Positions 46,298 to 54,487 of a stretch of DNA of 64,000 nucleotides are shown here, in pieces. Positions within the stretch are counted from its first letter, which is position 1; each line of letters begins with the position of its first letter. The stretch spans positions 38,873 through 102,872 of the forward strand of contig DKQG01000044.1 of the NCBI GenBank assembly GCA_002471575.1, read 5' to 3'. The stretch is from Alphaproteobacteria bacterium UBA7314. Its GTDB lineage: Bacteria > Pseudomonadota > Alphaproteobacteria > MPNO01 > UBA830. The position numbers and the translations under genes were made by a program. The notes under the pieces were generated by a model. The model ran no database searches and had not been told where the DNA came from. It was given only the letters and a program-made list of their open reading frames with translations.

Positions 46298-46806
46298 ATC
46301 AGACGTGACGGAAATCGCTGTTTCGAACGACCGGTCCTAGGTTCAGTTTTCAGGGTCAATTTCGAGGGTCCGGTGATGTTGTTTCGAACGCGCTTGATCA
46401 TGTTCTTGAAATGGGTCTCTTCCTGGTCGGACAGCGGATTCAAGCACTGGCGGTTGACGGCTTCCGCCTCGGGAATGGCCTTGCGGTATACCTTCCGCCC
46501 GTCTGCCGTCAGGTACACATTGATTTTGCGGGCGTCCTTCTTGTTTGCCTCGCGGCGCGCGAGGCTACGTTCCTCGAACTTGTTGAGGGCTGCAACCGTG
46601 GTTGGTCCTTTCATCCCCACTTTTTCGGACAGTTCGCGCTGCGTCAGACCATCCCGTTCCGACAACGCCCGAAGCAACGGCCAAAGGCCGAGTGACACGC
46701 TGTGCTGGGCAATTCGGTCGGAAAAATCCGTATTAATGGTGAGGTTGGCATCCCAGACCGGGCAACCCACGGTGTCTTCGGGGTCGAAATAGTCGTTGGT
46801 ATTCAT
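46294..46806 (-). CDS. MarR family transcriptional regulator
   Basis: About 170 residues (an in-frame GTG at 46821 would add five). The winged helix-turn-helix is seen in LLRALSERDGLTQRELSEKVGMKGPTTVAALNKFEERSLARREANKKDARKINVYLTADGRK (split for description) with the usual D/R wing. It is divergent from a hydroxycinnamoyl-CoA hydratase/lyase gene and co-transcribed with an MFS pump, the arrangement of MarR-type regulators of hydroxycinnamate use that respond to the CoA thioester. That role is an inference from position. Confidence 0.85.
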   Translation of the reverse strand: MNTNDYFDPEDTVGCPVWDANLTINTDFSDRIAQHSVSLGLWPLLRALSERDGLTQRELSEKVGMKGPTTVAALNKFEERSLARREANKKDARKINVYLTADGRKVYRKAIPEAEAVNRQCLNPLSDQEETHFKNMIKRVRNNITGPSKLTLKTEPRTGRSKQRFPSRLI

Positions 46807-46884
46807 GCGCCGGATGTACACGCCATGTTGGTGACGGGCAAGTTCCCCTAGGTTGACAGAACCAAACCGTAGCGGGACACTTTT

Positions 46885-46896
46885 TTAGCTACCTAA
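46885..46896. promoter_or_regulatory. Candidate MarR operator
   Basis: TTAG-CTAC-CTAA, an inverted repeat with a four-base spacer, lies in the 140-base divergent region, about 50 bases before the hydratase/lyase start. MarR proteins bind short palindromes of this kind; a TTGACA at 46853-46858 nearby could be a -35 element. Short palindromes occur by chance, so this is tentative. Confidence 0.3.
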
Positions 46897-46947
46897 TAAA
46901 CTCTCAAAGCCAGCGAGAATAAACGCTTAAAGTCAGGAAAAGAAAGT

Positions 46948-47787
46948 GTGACGGACACGGAATATTCATACGACTATGAAACGCTTCTCGTCGGGTTTGA
47001 CGAGGGTGTGTGCGTGCTGACGCTGAACCGACCTGACAAACGTAACGCGATGAATCCGATCCTCGGCGAGGAAATTACGGACGCACTGGAACATCTGCGC
47101 AACGACGACCGGTGCCGAGTGCTGGTGATCACAGGTGCCGGAGATTCATTCTGCGCCGGGATGGATCTCAAAGAATTCTTCATGGAGCTACAGGATAAGC
47201 CGTCCGAATACGACCGGGCGCATCGGGTCGCCGTCGAATGGCGGGGGCGAACACTGCGTCTGTTTCCAAAACCCACGATTGCAATGGTGAACGGCCATTG
47301 CTTTGGCGGCGCATTCACGATTGTCGAGGGGTGCGATCTTGCCGTGGCGGCCGAAGACGCCAAAATGGGGTTGAGCGAGATTAATTTTAAAATGTTTCCG
47401 GGCGGTAGTGTGGGCAAGTCGATGGGAAATCTGCTGCGACCCAGGGATTACATGCTTTACGCCCTGACCGGCCGTCCCATGAGCGGGCAGATAGCCGCCG
47501 ATATCGGGTTTATCAACTACGCCGTACCCCGGGCTGAGTTACGCGACGATGTGATGGCGTTGGCGCATGAGATTGCGGCAAAGGACCCGTCCGCCCTTCA
47601 GGCCACGCGGGAAATTTATAAGAATTCGCTCGACATGAATTGGGATACGGCGATGGATTACGCGGCCGCGCTCCAATCCGCCCATACCGCTCGGCAGGCG
47701 AATGCGTTCCGCGAAGAGGGAATTGGCGATTTCCTCGACAAGAAATACAAGCCCGGCCTCGGCGGGCACGAAGATGCAAAAGAATGA
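46948..47787 (+). CDS. p-Hydroxycinnamoyl-CoA hydratase/lyase (crotonase fold)
   Basis: A 279-residue crotonase-family enzyme with GTG start. Oxyanion regions are GDSFCAGMDLKEFF and MVNGHCFGGAFTIVEGCDLA; the stretch EWRGRTLRLFPKPTIAMVNG is typical of hydroxycinnamoyl-CoA hydratase/lyases (Ech/FerB/HCHL), which convert feruloyl- or coumaroyl-CoA to vanillin or hydroxybenzaldehyde and acetyl-CoA. No feruloyl-CoA synthetase or vanillin dehydrogenase is in the window. The hydrolase gene overlaps its stop (ATGA). Confidence 0.82.
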   Translation: MTDTEYSYDYETLLVGFDEGVCVLTLNRPDKRNAMNPILGEEITDALEHLRNDDRCRVLVITGAGDSFCAGMDLKEFFMELQDKPSEYDRAHRVAVEWRGRTLRLFPKPTIAMVNGHCFGGAFTIVEGCDLAVAAEDAKMGLSEINFKMFPGGSVGKSMGNLLRPRDYMLYALTGRPMSGQIAADIGFINYAVPRAELRDDVMALAHEIAAKDPSALQATREIYKNSLDMNWDTAMDYAAALQSAHTARQANAFREEGIGDFLDKKYKPGLGGHEDAKE

Positions 47788-48587
47788 CGGAGTTAGACGA
47801 CATGGCTGACTGCATAGAATCCAAAATCGATATTCGGGGAACAGGTCTTCACCTGCGCCGGGGCGGATCGGGGGAACCGATGCTGTTCCTCCACGGCGCC
47901 AGCGGCGTGGCGGGATGGATACCGACCTTTCAGGCGCTGTCGGAATCGCACGACCTGATGGTGCCCGACCATCCCACCTACGGCCTGTCAGACGAACCCG
48001 ACTGGCTGGACAACATGGACGACCTAGCCATGTTTTATCTCGATTTTCTCGACCAGATGGACCTCGAAGGCGTGCACCTCGTCGGCAATTCGCTGGGCGG
48101 CTGGCTGGCGATGGAAATCGCCGTGCGCAACTGCACCCGGCTAAAAAGCCTGACCTTGGTCGGGGCGGCGGGTATCCGGATCGCCGGCAAGCCGATTGCC
48201 GATATTTTCATGATGGATCCCGACGATCTGGTGCGCGAAATCTTCGTGGACCAGAGCTTTGCGGACAACATCCTGAACATGGAACTGACCGAAGAGCAGG
48301 TTGATGTTCAGATCCGCAATCGCGTCGCGACGGCGCGGCTTGGCTGGCAGCCAAGGCTTTTCAACCCGAATTTGCGCAAGTGGCTACACCGTATTTCGTT
48401 GCCGACACATGTGATCTGGGGCGATACCGACAAGATTGTCGATCCGGCCTATGCCGATGAATTCGGTCGCGTTATCGCGGGATCGGCGGTGACTATGATC
48501 GAAAAGGCCGGACACCTGCCGCATATCGAGAAGCCAGAGGCTTTCGTCGAAGCAGTGTTCGGGTTTATTCAGGCGAAAGCCGCCTAG
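47784..48587 (+). CDS. Alpha/beta fold hydrolase, C-C hydrolase-like
   Basis: A 267-residue alpha/beta hydrolase (ATG at 47802 with GGAG ten bases upstream is an alternative start). It shows the LFLHGASG oxyanion loop, PDHPTYGLSDEP, nucleophile elbow VGNSLGGWLA, acid in WGDTDKIVDP and catalytic His in AGHLPHIEKPEAF. Such proteins include meta-cleavage product (C-C bond) hydrolases and esterases of aromatic pathways. It overlaps the hydratase/lyase gene, and fragments of an LLM monooxygenase gene follow 33 bases downstream. Confidence 0.85.
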   Translation: MTELDDMADCIESKIDIRGTGLHLRRGGSGEPMLFLHGASGVAGWIPTFQALSESHDLMVPDHPTYGLSDEPDWLDNMDDLAMFYLDFLDQMDLEGVHLVGNSLGGWLAMEIAVRNCTRLKSLTLVGAAGIRIAGKPIADIFMMDPDDLVREIFVDQSFADNILNMELTEEQVDVQIRNRVATARLGWQPRLFNPNLRKWLHRISLPTHVIWGDTDKIVDPAYADEFGRVIAGSAVTMIEKAGHLPHIEKPEAFVEAVFGFIQAKAA

Positions 48588-48620
48588 TGGGACTTAACCC
48601 CTCAGACGGGGAGCGATGAT

Positions 48621-48950
48621 TTGAAGGTTTTCATGTTCCATCTGATGCCTTGTGCGGCGTTGAACATGAAAGAACGCGACCGTCATCCGTCAGCCCGGGT
48701 GACCCTGCCTAATTCGTTGTATGAGCCGAAGGTCGGCCACGAGGTTTACAACCGATACTTGGACGAACTGGAACTTGCGGCGGAAATGGGTTTAGACGGC
48801 GTCGCCGTCAACGAGCATCATCAGAACGCTTACGGATTGATGCCGTCGCCGGTTGTCGTGGCGTCGTCGCTGGCGCGCCGCACCGAACACTGCAAGCTAG
48901 CGATCCTCGGCAATGCGTATGCTCTGCACGAATATCCGCTGACCCGCTAG
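48621..48950 (+). pseudogene. N-terminal fragment of an LLM-class flavin monooxygenase
   Basis: A TTG with GGGGAG upstream begins 109 codons that match the N-terminus of luciferase-like monooxygenases (FMFHLMPCAAL, VTLPNSLYEPKVGHEVYNRYLDELELA, GVAVNEHHQNAYGLMPSPVV, LAILGNAYALHEYPL). After HEYPLTR the frame hits TAG, where a full enzyme would continue for another 240 or more residues. The following bases belong to a different gene family, so the end is a deletion junction, not a simple stop mutation. Confidence 0.85.
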
Positions 48951-49201
48951 CTGGCCGTCGATTACGGGCCGCAGAAATTTGCGTTAATGGCGTGTGCCCC
49001 GGCGCGATGCTGTCACCGGGGGTACAGAACTATATCGAAAGCGGCATGGTCGACGGTAAGATCGTCGAGGAACTTGCCCTTCTTAACCGTCTGGCGGAGT
49101 GCGACGAGATCGCCAACGTGATCGCGTTTCTGGCATCGGACGCGGCTTCCTACGTGCACGGGACATCGATGTTCGTCGATGGTGGGCAAACGGTTCACTG
49201 A
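48951..49201 (+). pseudogene. C-terminal fragment of an SDR oxidoreductase
   Basis: Directly after the LLM fragment stop, codons read LAVDYGPQ, as in the segment after the YxxxK motif of SDRs. A one-base shift near 48975 then moves to ICVNGVCPGAMLSPGVQNYI and on to IANVIAFLASDAASYVHGTS and FVDGGQTVH. Nothing N-terminal (no cofactor loop, no catalytic Tyr-Lys) is present. A missing block between an LLM gene and an SDR gene, lost by one deletion, explains both pieces. Confidence 0.85.
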
Positions 49202-49290
49202 CTAACTTTTCGTCTCTGGCTGTTCAACTAAAACGTAAAATAAAAATTGAAAACAACAGGTTGGACGCGATGCGGAGCCCGTTCCGACGT

Positions 49291-49311
49291 TTGCGAATAT
49301 TTCCTTCGCAA
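49291..49311. promoter_or_regulatory. Inverted repeat, candidate operator
   Basis: TTGCGAA and TTCGCAA are perfect inverted copies separated by seven bases. The element ends 36 bases before the DapA-like ATG. A TATCAT at 49324-49329 would be a -10 box, placing the repeat over the -35 region, as repressor sites often are. Confidence 0.4.
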
Positions 49312-49346
49312 GCTATCGTCTGGTATCATGTAGAAAAGGAGAACCC

Positions 49347-50273
49347 ATGAAAACGCCTGGGCTCGTTGTTCCCCCTTTGACACCCTTCAAGGATGACCTT
49401 TCGGTCGATTTCGACGTGCTGCAACGCGAAGTCGACTACATCGTAGAAGATTGCGGCGCGATGATGGTTTCCGCCGCGGGTGTAGAAACAACGGAATATC
49501 ATTTCCTGACCTTTGATGAACGCTGCGAGCTTATCCGTCGTACGGTAGAATTCGTCGATGGTCGCGTGCCATCCGTCGTTGGCGTTTCCCATGCGAACGT
49601 GAATACAGCAATTCAGCTGTGTCACATGGCGCAGGAACTTGGTGCGCACGCCTTCCAGATACTCGCACCGCTAAGGCCCTTTGGCGGAGCGCCTACGCTT
49701 GACGATCTTCTGACCTATTACAACTCGATCTCTGCTGAGACCGATCTCCCCATTATGCTGTATCTGAACCCAGGACCGGGCGCCGAGGTCAATCCGGCAT
49801 GGACGCTAGAGCTAGCGAAACTCGACCGGGTCAAATACGTCAAGGAAAGCTCACGAGATTTGGCGCGAGTGTCTCGTCTAATCGAGGAAATCGATCATGG
49901 TGGACATGCACAATACTTTACCACAATGCAGATGCTGCTCGCCTCTATCCAGCTCGGCGGGTCCGGTGCAACTATGCCGCCGCCCGGCGCTTACATCGCC
50001 AACGCGATCATCAGAGCATTCAATGCCGGCGACTATTCGGAGGCGGCCCGTCTGCAGCGTCAGTTCGCCTTATGGCCCGCAAGATGGATGTCCTATGGAC
50101 TCGCGCCAGCGCTGAAGGCTGCGATGGAAATCGTTGGACTTCCCCTTGGCAATCCTTACCCGCCATTCAAGCCCGTGTCCGACACAGACAAAGAGGCGAT
50201 GCGGGTATACCTCCAAGGCACCTATTTGCTCGAGGATGCGCATAAGGAAGTAATCAGAGCGCGCGCCGCCTGA
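49347..50273 (+). CDS. DapA-family (dihydrodipicolinate synthase-like) aldolase/lyase
   Basis: A 308-residue TIM barrel of the DHDPS/N-acetylneuraminate lyase family with AAGGAGA before the ATG. The Schiff-base lysine is in KYVKESSRDLARV, the P-loop-like start is LVVPPLTPFKDDLSVD, and MLYLNPGPG may place the catalytic Tyr. Members catalyse pyruvate-dependent aldol reactions, including lignin-derived or trans-o-hydroxybenzylidenepyruvate cleavages, so lysine synthesis is not implied. The substrate is unknown. Confidence 0.82.
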   Translation: MKTPGLVVPPLTPFKDDLSVDFDVLQREVDYIVEDCGAMMVSAAGVETTEYHFLTFDERCELIRRTVEFVDGRVPSVVGVSHANVNTAIQLCHMAQELGAHAFQILAPLRPFGGAPTLDDLLTYYNSISAETDLPIMLYLNPGPGAEVNPAWTLELAKLDRVKYVKESSRDLARVSRLIEEIDHGGHAQYFTTMQMLLASIQLGGSGATMPPPGAYIANAIIRAFNAGDYSEAARLQRQFALWPARWMSYGLAPALKAAMEIVGLPLGNPYPPFKPVSDTDKEAMRVYLQGTYLLEDAHKEVIRARAA

Positions 50274-50362
50274 TCCGGCAATGTCAATCCAAGATCGCTG
50301 GCGTGCCTATCGACCAGCGAGATGCAGTCAATCAAGAATGGGCCTGATTGATCCGGGTGGGA

Positions 50363-51055
50363 TTAGCAGACTTCTTGTGCTTCGATTTCCGCCAGAGCCC
50401 AGACGCGGCCGATCGGACCGCGCGTTTTAAGCAGTTCCGCTGAAATCTCCGCCATCTCCTCTTCGCCGAGCGTCTCGTAATCTCCCATAGACGCGGCGAT
50501 CGCGGTGCGCCGCGCGTTGTCTTCCATGAAATAGACGCCGGTTGTCATTTCCTCGATGTCGGGCCCGGTGACGACGATGCCGTGTGCGCGCAGCAACATG
50601 GCCCGGGAATCACCCAGCGTCTCCGCCATGGCGCGTCCGCGTTCCTCGGTCATGATCAGTCGCGAATCCGGATGTACCGGGATACCCCCGTTGAAGATCG
50701 AGGCCATGAAATAGGTCGGTTTCAGGTCGTGCTCAGACATCGAAAAACTGGTGGCATTGTGGGTGTGGAAATGCGCCACCGAATTGACATCCGGGCGTGC
50801 TTTGAACACCTCCAGATGGATCGGAAGCTCGCCCGGCAGCTTGCCTTCCTTCCCGATCAGGTTTCCATCCAGGTCGCACAGCAGAAAATCTTCCGGATGC
50901 GATAGCTTGCCGAGATCGTGCGGCGTCATCAGAATCACGTTGGGATCTTCGGTGCGGGCGCTGATATGGCCAAAGCCGTCCACGAAGCCACGACCGTAAA
51001 AGAACCGCCAGGCAATGCTAAGTTTTTCGCGAAGGATGTTTTCCGGTTCGGACAC
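50363..51055 (-). CDS. Class II aldolase/adducin family protein
   Basis: A 230-residue protein of the zinc-dependent class II aldolase fold: two metal histidines in AHFHTHNATSF and a third in LLRAHGIVVTG, plus the N-terminal GFVDGFGHISAR. Family members cleave fuculose-phosphate-like sugars, but many in aromatic pathways act as decarboxylases of 3,4-dihydroxyphthalate-type or hydroxy-acid substrates. It is divergent from the LLM-monooxygenase operon, with about 110 bases between starts. Confidence 0.82.
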   Translation of the reverse strand: MSEPENILREKLSIAWRFFYGRGFVDGFGHISARTEDPNVILMTPHDLGKLSHPEDFLLCDLDGNLIGKEGKLPGELPIHLEVFKARPDVNSVAHFHTHNATSFSMSEHDLKPTYFMASIFNGGIPVHPDSRLIMTEERGRAMAETLGDSRAMLLRAHGIVVTGPDIEEMTTGVYFMEDNARRTAIAASMGDYETLGEEEMAEISAELLKTRGPIGRVWALAEIEAQEVC

Positions 51056-51162
51056 GAGGACTCCTTTTGATGGGCAATCGGATTGGTCAAAGCGATAGCG
51101 GGATTGTATTAGTTAGGAAAGCTCTAGCAAAGACCGGGGCAGGAGTTTTGGAGGCAACACGC

Positions 51163-52218
51163 ATGAAATTCGGCTTGTTCTATCTACCGACCTATCTGCC
51201 CGACCAGCGGGATGTTCACACGCATATGCACAACATCGTCGAGCAGGTCGAATATGCCGACAAAATCGGCATCGATTATGTCTGGATGGTGGAACACCAC
51301 TTTGTGCGGCATGGCGGATTCCTATCGGCGAACTATGCGTTTCTGAGCTATCTCGCTGGGCGCACCCAGAATATCCGCCTCGCGACCGGTGCCACGGTGA
51401 TGGCATTGAACGATCCTGTGCGGGTGGCCGAGCATGCCGCCACCCTGGACCAGCTGTCCAATGGCCGGTTCGACCTCGGCGTCGGACGTGGTTTTATCCG
51501 CGACGAATTCGATTCCTTCGGCGTGCCGATGAGAGAAAGCCGCGAGCGGGTGGAAGAAGGCGTGGACCTGGTGCGTAAGGCCTGGTCCGGCCAGCCGCTG
51601 GAATTCGAAAGCAGGTTCCGCCCCGACATGTCCGGCCTGCCGGTTTTGCCGCCGACTTTGCAGAACGAACCCAAAATCTGGAATGCCTGCTTGATGTCGC
51701 CGGAGAGCTTCGAATGGACGGCGCAGGAAGGCCACAACCTGCTCTACGTTGCTTATCATGTGGATCACGAGCTGGCGACGGAGCGGATATCCTGGTATCG
51801 CGAAGCGCTGTCCAAATACGGTCGCAAAGTCGAAGACCACGAGGTCTGTTGCGTCTATCACGCCTACTTCATGGAAGAGCCGGACGACGACCGGCTCAAA
51901 GCGGTCGTGGACGGCCCTATGGGAGAGTACGGCGTTGCCGGGAAGGAAGCGGCCAGAAAGCCGCCGGACCCGGAGGCGTACAAGGGGTACGATCAGCGAG
52001 ACAAGGGCACCCAACAATTATCCTTCGACCGATATTTCCCGGGGCGGGTCGTGATGGGCGGTCCGGACCAGGTGGTCGAACGCATCCACGAACTCCGCCG
52101 CATTGGCATCACACAGGTGTCGTTTCTGCTCGATTTCGGTTCCCTGTCGCAGGATGAGATCATGAAGTCGCTGAATGTTTTCGGCGATAGGATTCTGCCA
52201 CTGGTGCGGGACATCTGA
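51163..52218 (+). CDS. LLM-class flavin-dependent monooxygenase
   Basis: From ATG 51163 (GGAGG nine bases upstream) the protein has 351 residues of bacterial-luciferase-like TIM barrel. It begins MKFGLFYLPTYLP and has YVWMVEHHF, ATGATVMALNDPVRVAEHAATLDQLSNGRFDLGVGRG and a C-terminal GGPDQVVERIHELR, the flavin-binding layout of the family. It uses reduced FMN (from a separate reductase) and oxygen to attack its substrate. It is the intact counterpart of the fragment at 48621. The CoA-transferase ATG follows its TGA directly. Confidence 0.85.
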   Translation: MKFGLFYLPTYLPDQRDVHTHMHNIVEQVEYADKIGIDYVWMVEHHFVRHGGFLSANYAFLSYLAGRTQNIRLATGATVMALNDPVRVAEHAATLDQLSNGRFDLGVGRGFIRDEFDSFGVPMRESRERVEEGVDLVRKAWSGQPLEFESRFRPDMSGLPVLPPTLQNEPKIWNACLMSPESFEWTAQEGHNLLYVAYHVDHELATERISWYREALSKYGRKVEDHEVCCVYHAYFMEEPDDDRLKAVVDGPMGEYGVAGKEAARKPPDPEAYKGYDQRDKGTQQLSFDRYFPGRVVMGGPDQVVERIHELRRIGITQVSFLLDFGSLSQDEIMKSLNVFGDRILPLVRDI

Positions 52219-53406
52219 ATGTCGGGTCCGCTTTCCGGTTTGCGCGTTCTTGACCTGACGTCGGTCGTTCTTGGACCGCTGGCGACGCAGACGCTGGGTG
52301 ACATGGGCGCGGATATCGTGAAAATCGAGGGACCGGCCGGAGACACAACGCGCTATACCGGGCCGAAGCGGTCGAAAGACATGTCGGCGCTTTATATGGG
52401 GCTCAACCGAAACAAGCGGTCCATTGTGCTCGATCTGAAGCAGCATTCCGCGAAAGATGTGTTGTGGCGTCTGATTGACGGCGCCGACGTTTTCCTGCAC
52501 TCGATCCGGCCGCAGGCGATCGGACGTCTCGGTTTCGGACATGACAACGTTCTCGCCCGAAACCCGCGGATGGTCTACGCGGGGGTTCACGGCTTTCGCA
52601 TGGATGGTCCTTATTACGGGCGGCCCGCCTATGACGACGTGATACAGGGACTGAGCGGCAGCGCCGATCTAATGGCGCGCCTCGTCGACGAGCCTCGATA
52701 TATGCCGACCATCATGGCGGATAAGACCTGCGGACTGGTAACGGTCAACGCGATCCTAGCGGCGCTATACGAACGCGAACAATCCGGCGAGGGACAGTTC
52801 GTCGAAATTCCCATGCTGGAAACAATGGTCGCGTTTAATATGGCTGATCACATTTTCGGCCATGCGTTCGAGCCACCGGAAGGTCCTATGGGGTATTCCC
52901 GCGTCCTGACGCCATCACGCCGTCCCTACAAGACGCTCGACGGGTATATCTGCCTGCTGGCCTACACCGATCCTCAATGGGAGAGGTTCTGGGCCGAGGT
53001 CGGCGTGCCGGAGCTTAAAGACGATCCGCGTTTTGACAGCCTTGCCAGCCGGGCCGACAACATCGAGGCGGTTTACAGTCTGGCCGGTGAATATATCGCG
53101 ACGCGCAACACTGCCGAATGGTTGGAGGTGTTGCCGCGGCTCGAAATTCCTTGCGGCGAGATTGTCGAGCTTGAGAGCCTTCCCGACGATCCGCACCTGC
53201 AAGCGATCGAATTTTTTCGCTCTGAAGATCACCCCACTGAAGGAAAAATAACGATCCCCGATATTGCCGTTCAGTTTGGCCGGACGCCCGGCTCGATCGA
53301 CCGGCTGCAACCCAAGCTCGGGGAACATTCGATCGAGATATTGCGTGAAGCGGGATACAGCGACGCGGATATCGAAGATCTGCAGGCCGCCGGCGCGACC
53401 ATCTGA
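52219..53406 (+). CDS. CaiB/BaiF family CoA-transferase
   Basis: A 395-residue class III CoA-transferase. The N-terminal SGPLSGLRVLDLTSVVLGPLATQTLGDMGADIVKIEGPAGD is standard and the catalytic Asp is in MADKTCGLVTVNAILAAL. It moves CoA between carboxylic acids, activating a substrate for breakdown. It begins immediately after the LLM gene and 15 bases precede the MaoC gene, so the three form an operon in which a CoA thioester is probably made and then hydrated. Confidence 0.9.
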   Translation: MSGPLSGLRVLDLTSVVLGPLATQTLGDMGADIVKIEGPAGDTTRYTGPKRSKDMSALYMGLNRNKRSIVLDLKQHSAKDVLWRLIDGADVFLHSIRPQAIGRLGFGHDNVLARNPRMVYAGVHGFRMDGPYYGRPAYDDVIQGLSGSADLMARLVDEPRYMPTIMADKTCGLVTVNAILAALYEREQSGEGQFVEIPMLETMVAFNMADHIFGHAFEPPEGPMGYSRVLTPSRRPYKTLDGYICLLAYTDPQWERFWAEVGVPELKDDPRFDSLASRADNIEAVYSLAGEYIATRNTAEWLEVLPRLEIPCGEIVELESLPDDPHLQAIEFFRSEDHPTEGKITIPDIAVQFGRTPGSIDRLQPKLGEHSIEILREAGYSDADIEDLQAAGATI

Positions 53407-53421
53407 CAAGGAGCACTAATT

Positions 53422-53889
53422 ATGAAAACTCTCGGCATCGGTCTCTATTGGGATAACCTAGAAGTCGGCGAACAGTTCAAGACGCTGAAGCGCACCGTGA
53501 CGGAAGCGGATATAGTCAACTTTATTGGAGTGACCGGAATGGTCGAAACCTTGTTTACCGATTTGACGTTCGGCGATCACGGCGGCGGGCCAATGGGCGG
53601 GCGCGTGGCACCGGCGGCACTAGTCTATACGATGACCGAGGGCTTGTTGGTCCAGTCCACGATGCAGACCACCGGGCTGGCGTTACTGGAAGTGGAGAAG
53701 AAGGTTCTCGCCCCCGTCTTTGCCGGAGATACCATATACGCGGAGGTCGAAGTCATGGCGGTCCGGGCCACGAGCAAGGGTAACCGCGGAATCGTCACTA
53801 CAATGAACAACGTTATGAACCAGAAGGGTGATAAGGTGATCGAATATCGCGCTGTTCGCATGATGGCGGGCAGTCCGGCGGAAGTTTGA
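53422..53889 (+). CDS. MaoC/hot-dog fold dehydratase-like protein without the usual Asp/His pair
   Basis: A 155-residue single hot-dog domain: WDNLEVGEQFKTLKRTVTEADIVNFIGVTG, GGRVAPAALVYTMTEG and the EKKVLAPVFAGDTIYAEVEV strand. Classical MaoC hydratases have D-x-N-P-x-H after the TG; here the same place reads GMVETLFTD, lacking both residues. A subgroup with this spelling exists in my recollection and may use other residues. It is in the LLM/CoA-transferase operon, 15 bases after the transferase, so it may act on the same CoA ester. Confidence 0.75.
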   Translation: MKTLGIGLYWDNLEVGEQFKTLKRTVTEADIVNFIGVTGMVETLFTDLTFGDHGGGPMGGRVAPAALVYTMTEGLLVQSTMQTTGLALLEVEKKVLAPVFAGDTIYAEVEVMAVRATSKGNRGIVTTMNNVMNQKGDKVIEYRAVRMMAGSPAEV

Positions 53890-53975
53890 GTGGTATGTGG
53901 TTTCCGTGTGAATATTTTAAAACTTGATAGCGATGGTTGCTGCGTCTTTATGTCGGGCTCCGAAACATTGTTTGA

Positions 53976-54104
53976 CGGGAAAACTGGACCCGCACCGAAC
54001 TGACGTTTTTCGAAACGGTACCGATACCTGAACCCGGGATCGCGGTTCTGTTGGGTATCGGCGTCGCAGGGTTTATCGGGTATCTTCGCCGGGGTACTAC
54101 CTGA
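53976..54104 (+). pseudogene. Orphan PEP-CTERM sorting-signal remnant
   Basis: An in-frame stop at 53973-53975 opens a 42-codon stretch with no start codon, ending in VPIPEPGIAVLLGIG, a hydrophobic run and LRRGTT before TGA 54102. That is the PEP motif, helix and basic tail of PEP-CTERM exosortase substrates. It has no gene body attached. Stretches before it do not show a plausible frame, so I regard it as the tail of a decayed exported protein. No exosortase gene is visible here. Confidence 0.7.
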
Positions 54105-54487
54105 ACAAACAATCAGGATACGACTATCGAATAGCGGGCAATGACCGCCATTCTCATATGTGGCGGACTGGGCGGCCATTTATTTCTAAGCTGGCCAACC
54201 GATAAGCAGCTTACTTGCACATCTAAGTATTTTCGCGTTAAAAAACTGCTGTATACCGGGGTGTGAAGGGGATGACAAATTCTCCGGCACGCGGAGGCTT
54301 GAACCGGTTTTCACGGCCCATATCCGGCCGCAGGATGACAGTAAAACGCATTCGAATTCAAGCACATGAGCGGCTTTCCGGGCAGCACACCCGGACAGCT
54401 ATTTTTCTGTCGCCGATTAACGCGGCATTCTTTCCGTTTCCCTGCCGACAAACGCGGGATCAGGAATGGGATAAGGAGAACATATAT
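54105..54487. other. Gene-poor region before the second UbiD-family gene
   Basis: About 380 bases between the PEP-CTERM remnant and ATG 54488. The UbiD frame stays open from 54263, but the translated sequence has no family similarity. It probably holds the promoter. I see no repeat or RNA. Confidence 0.4.

Noticed and set aside
54263..54487. Upstream extension of the second UbiD frame
   Set aside because: No family similarity, and a strong Shine-Dalgarno precedes ATG 54488.
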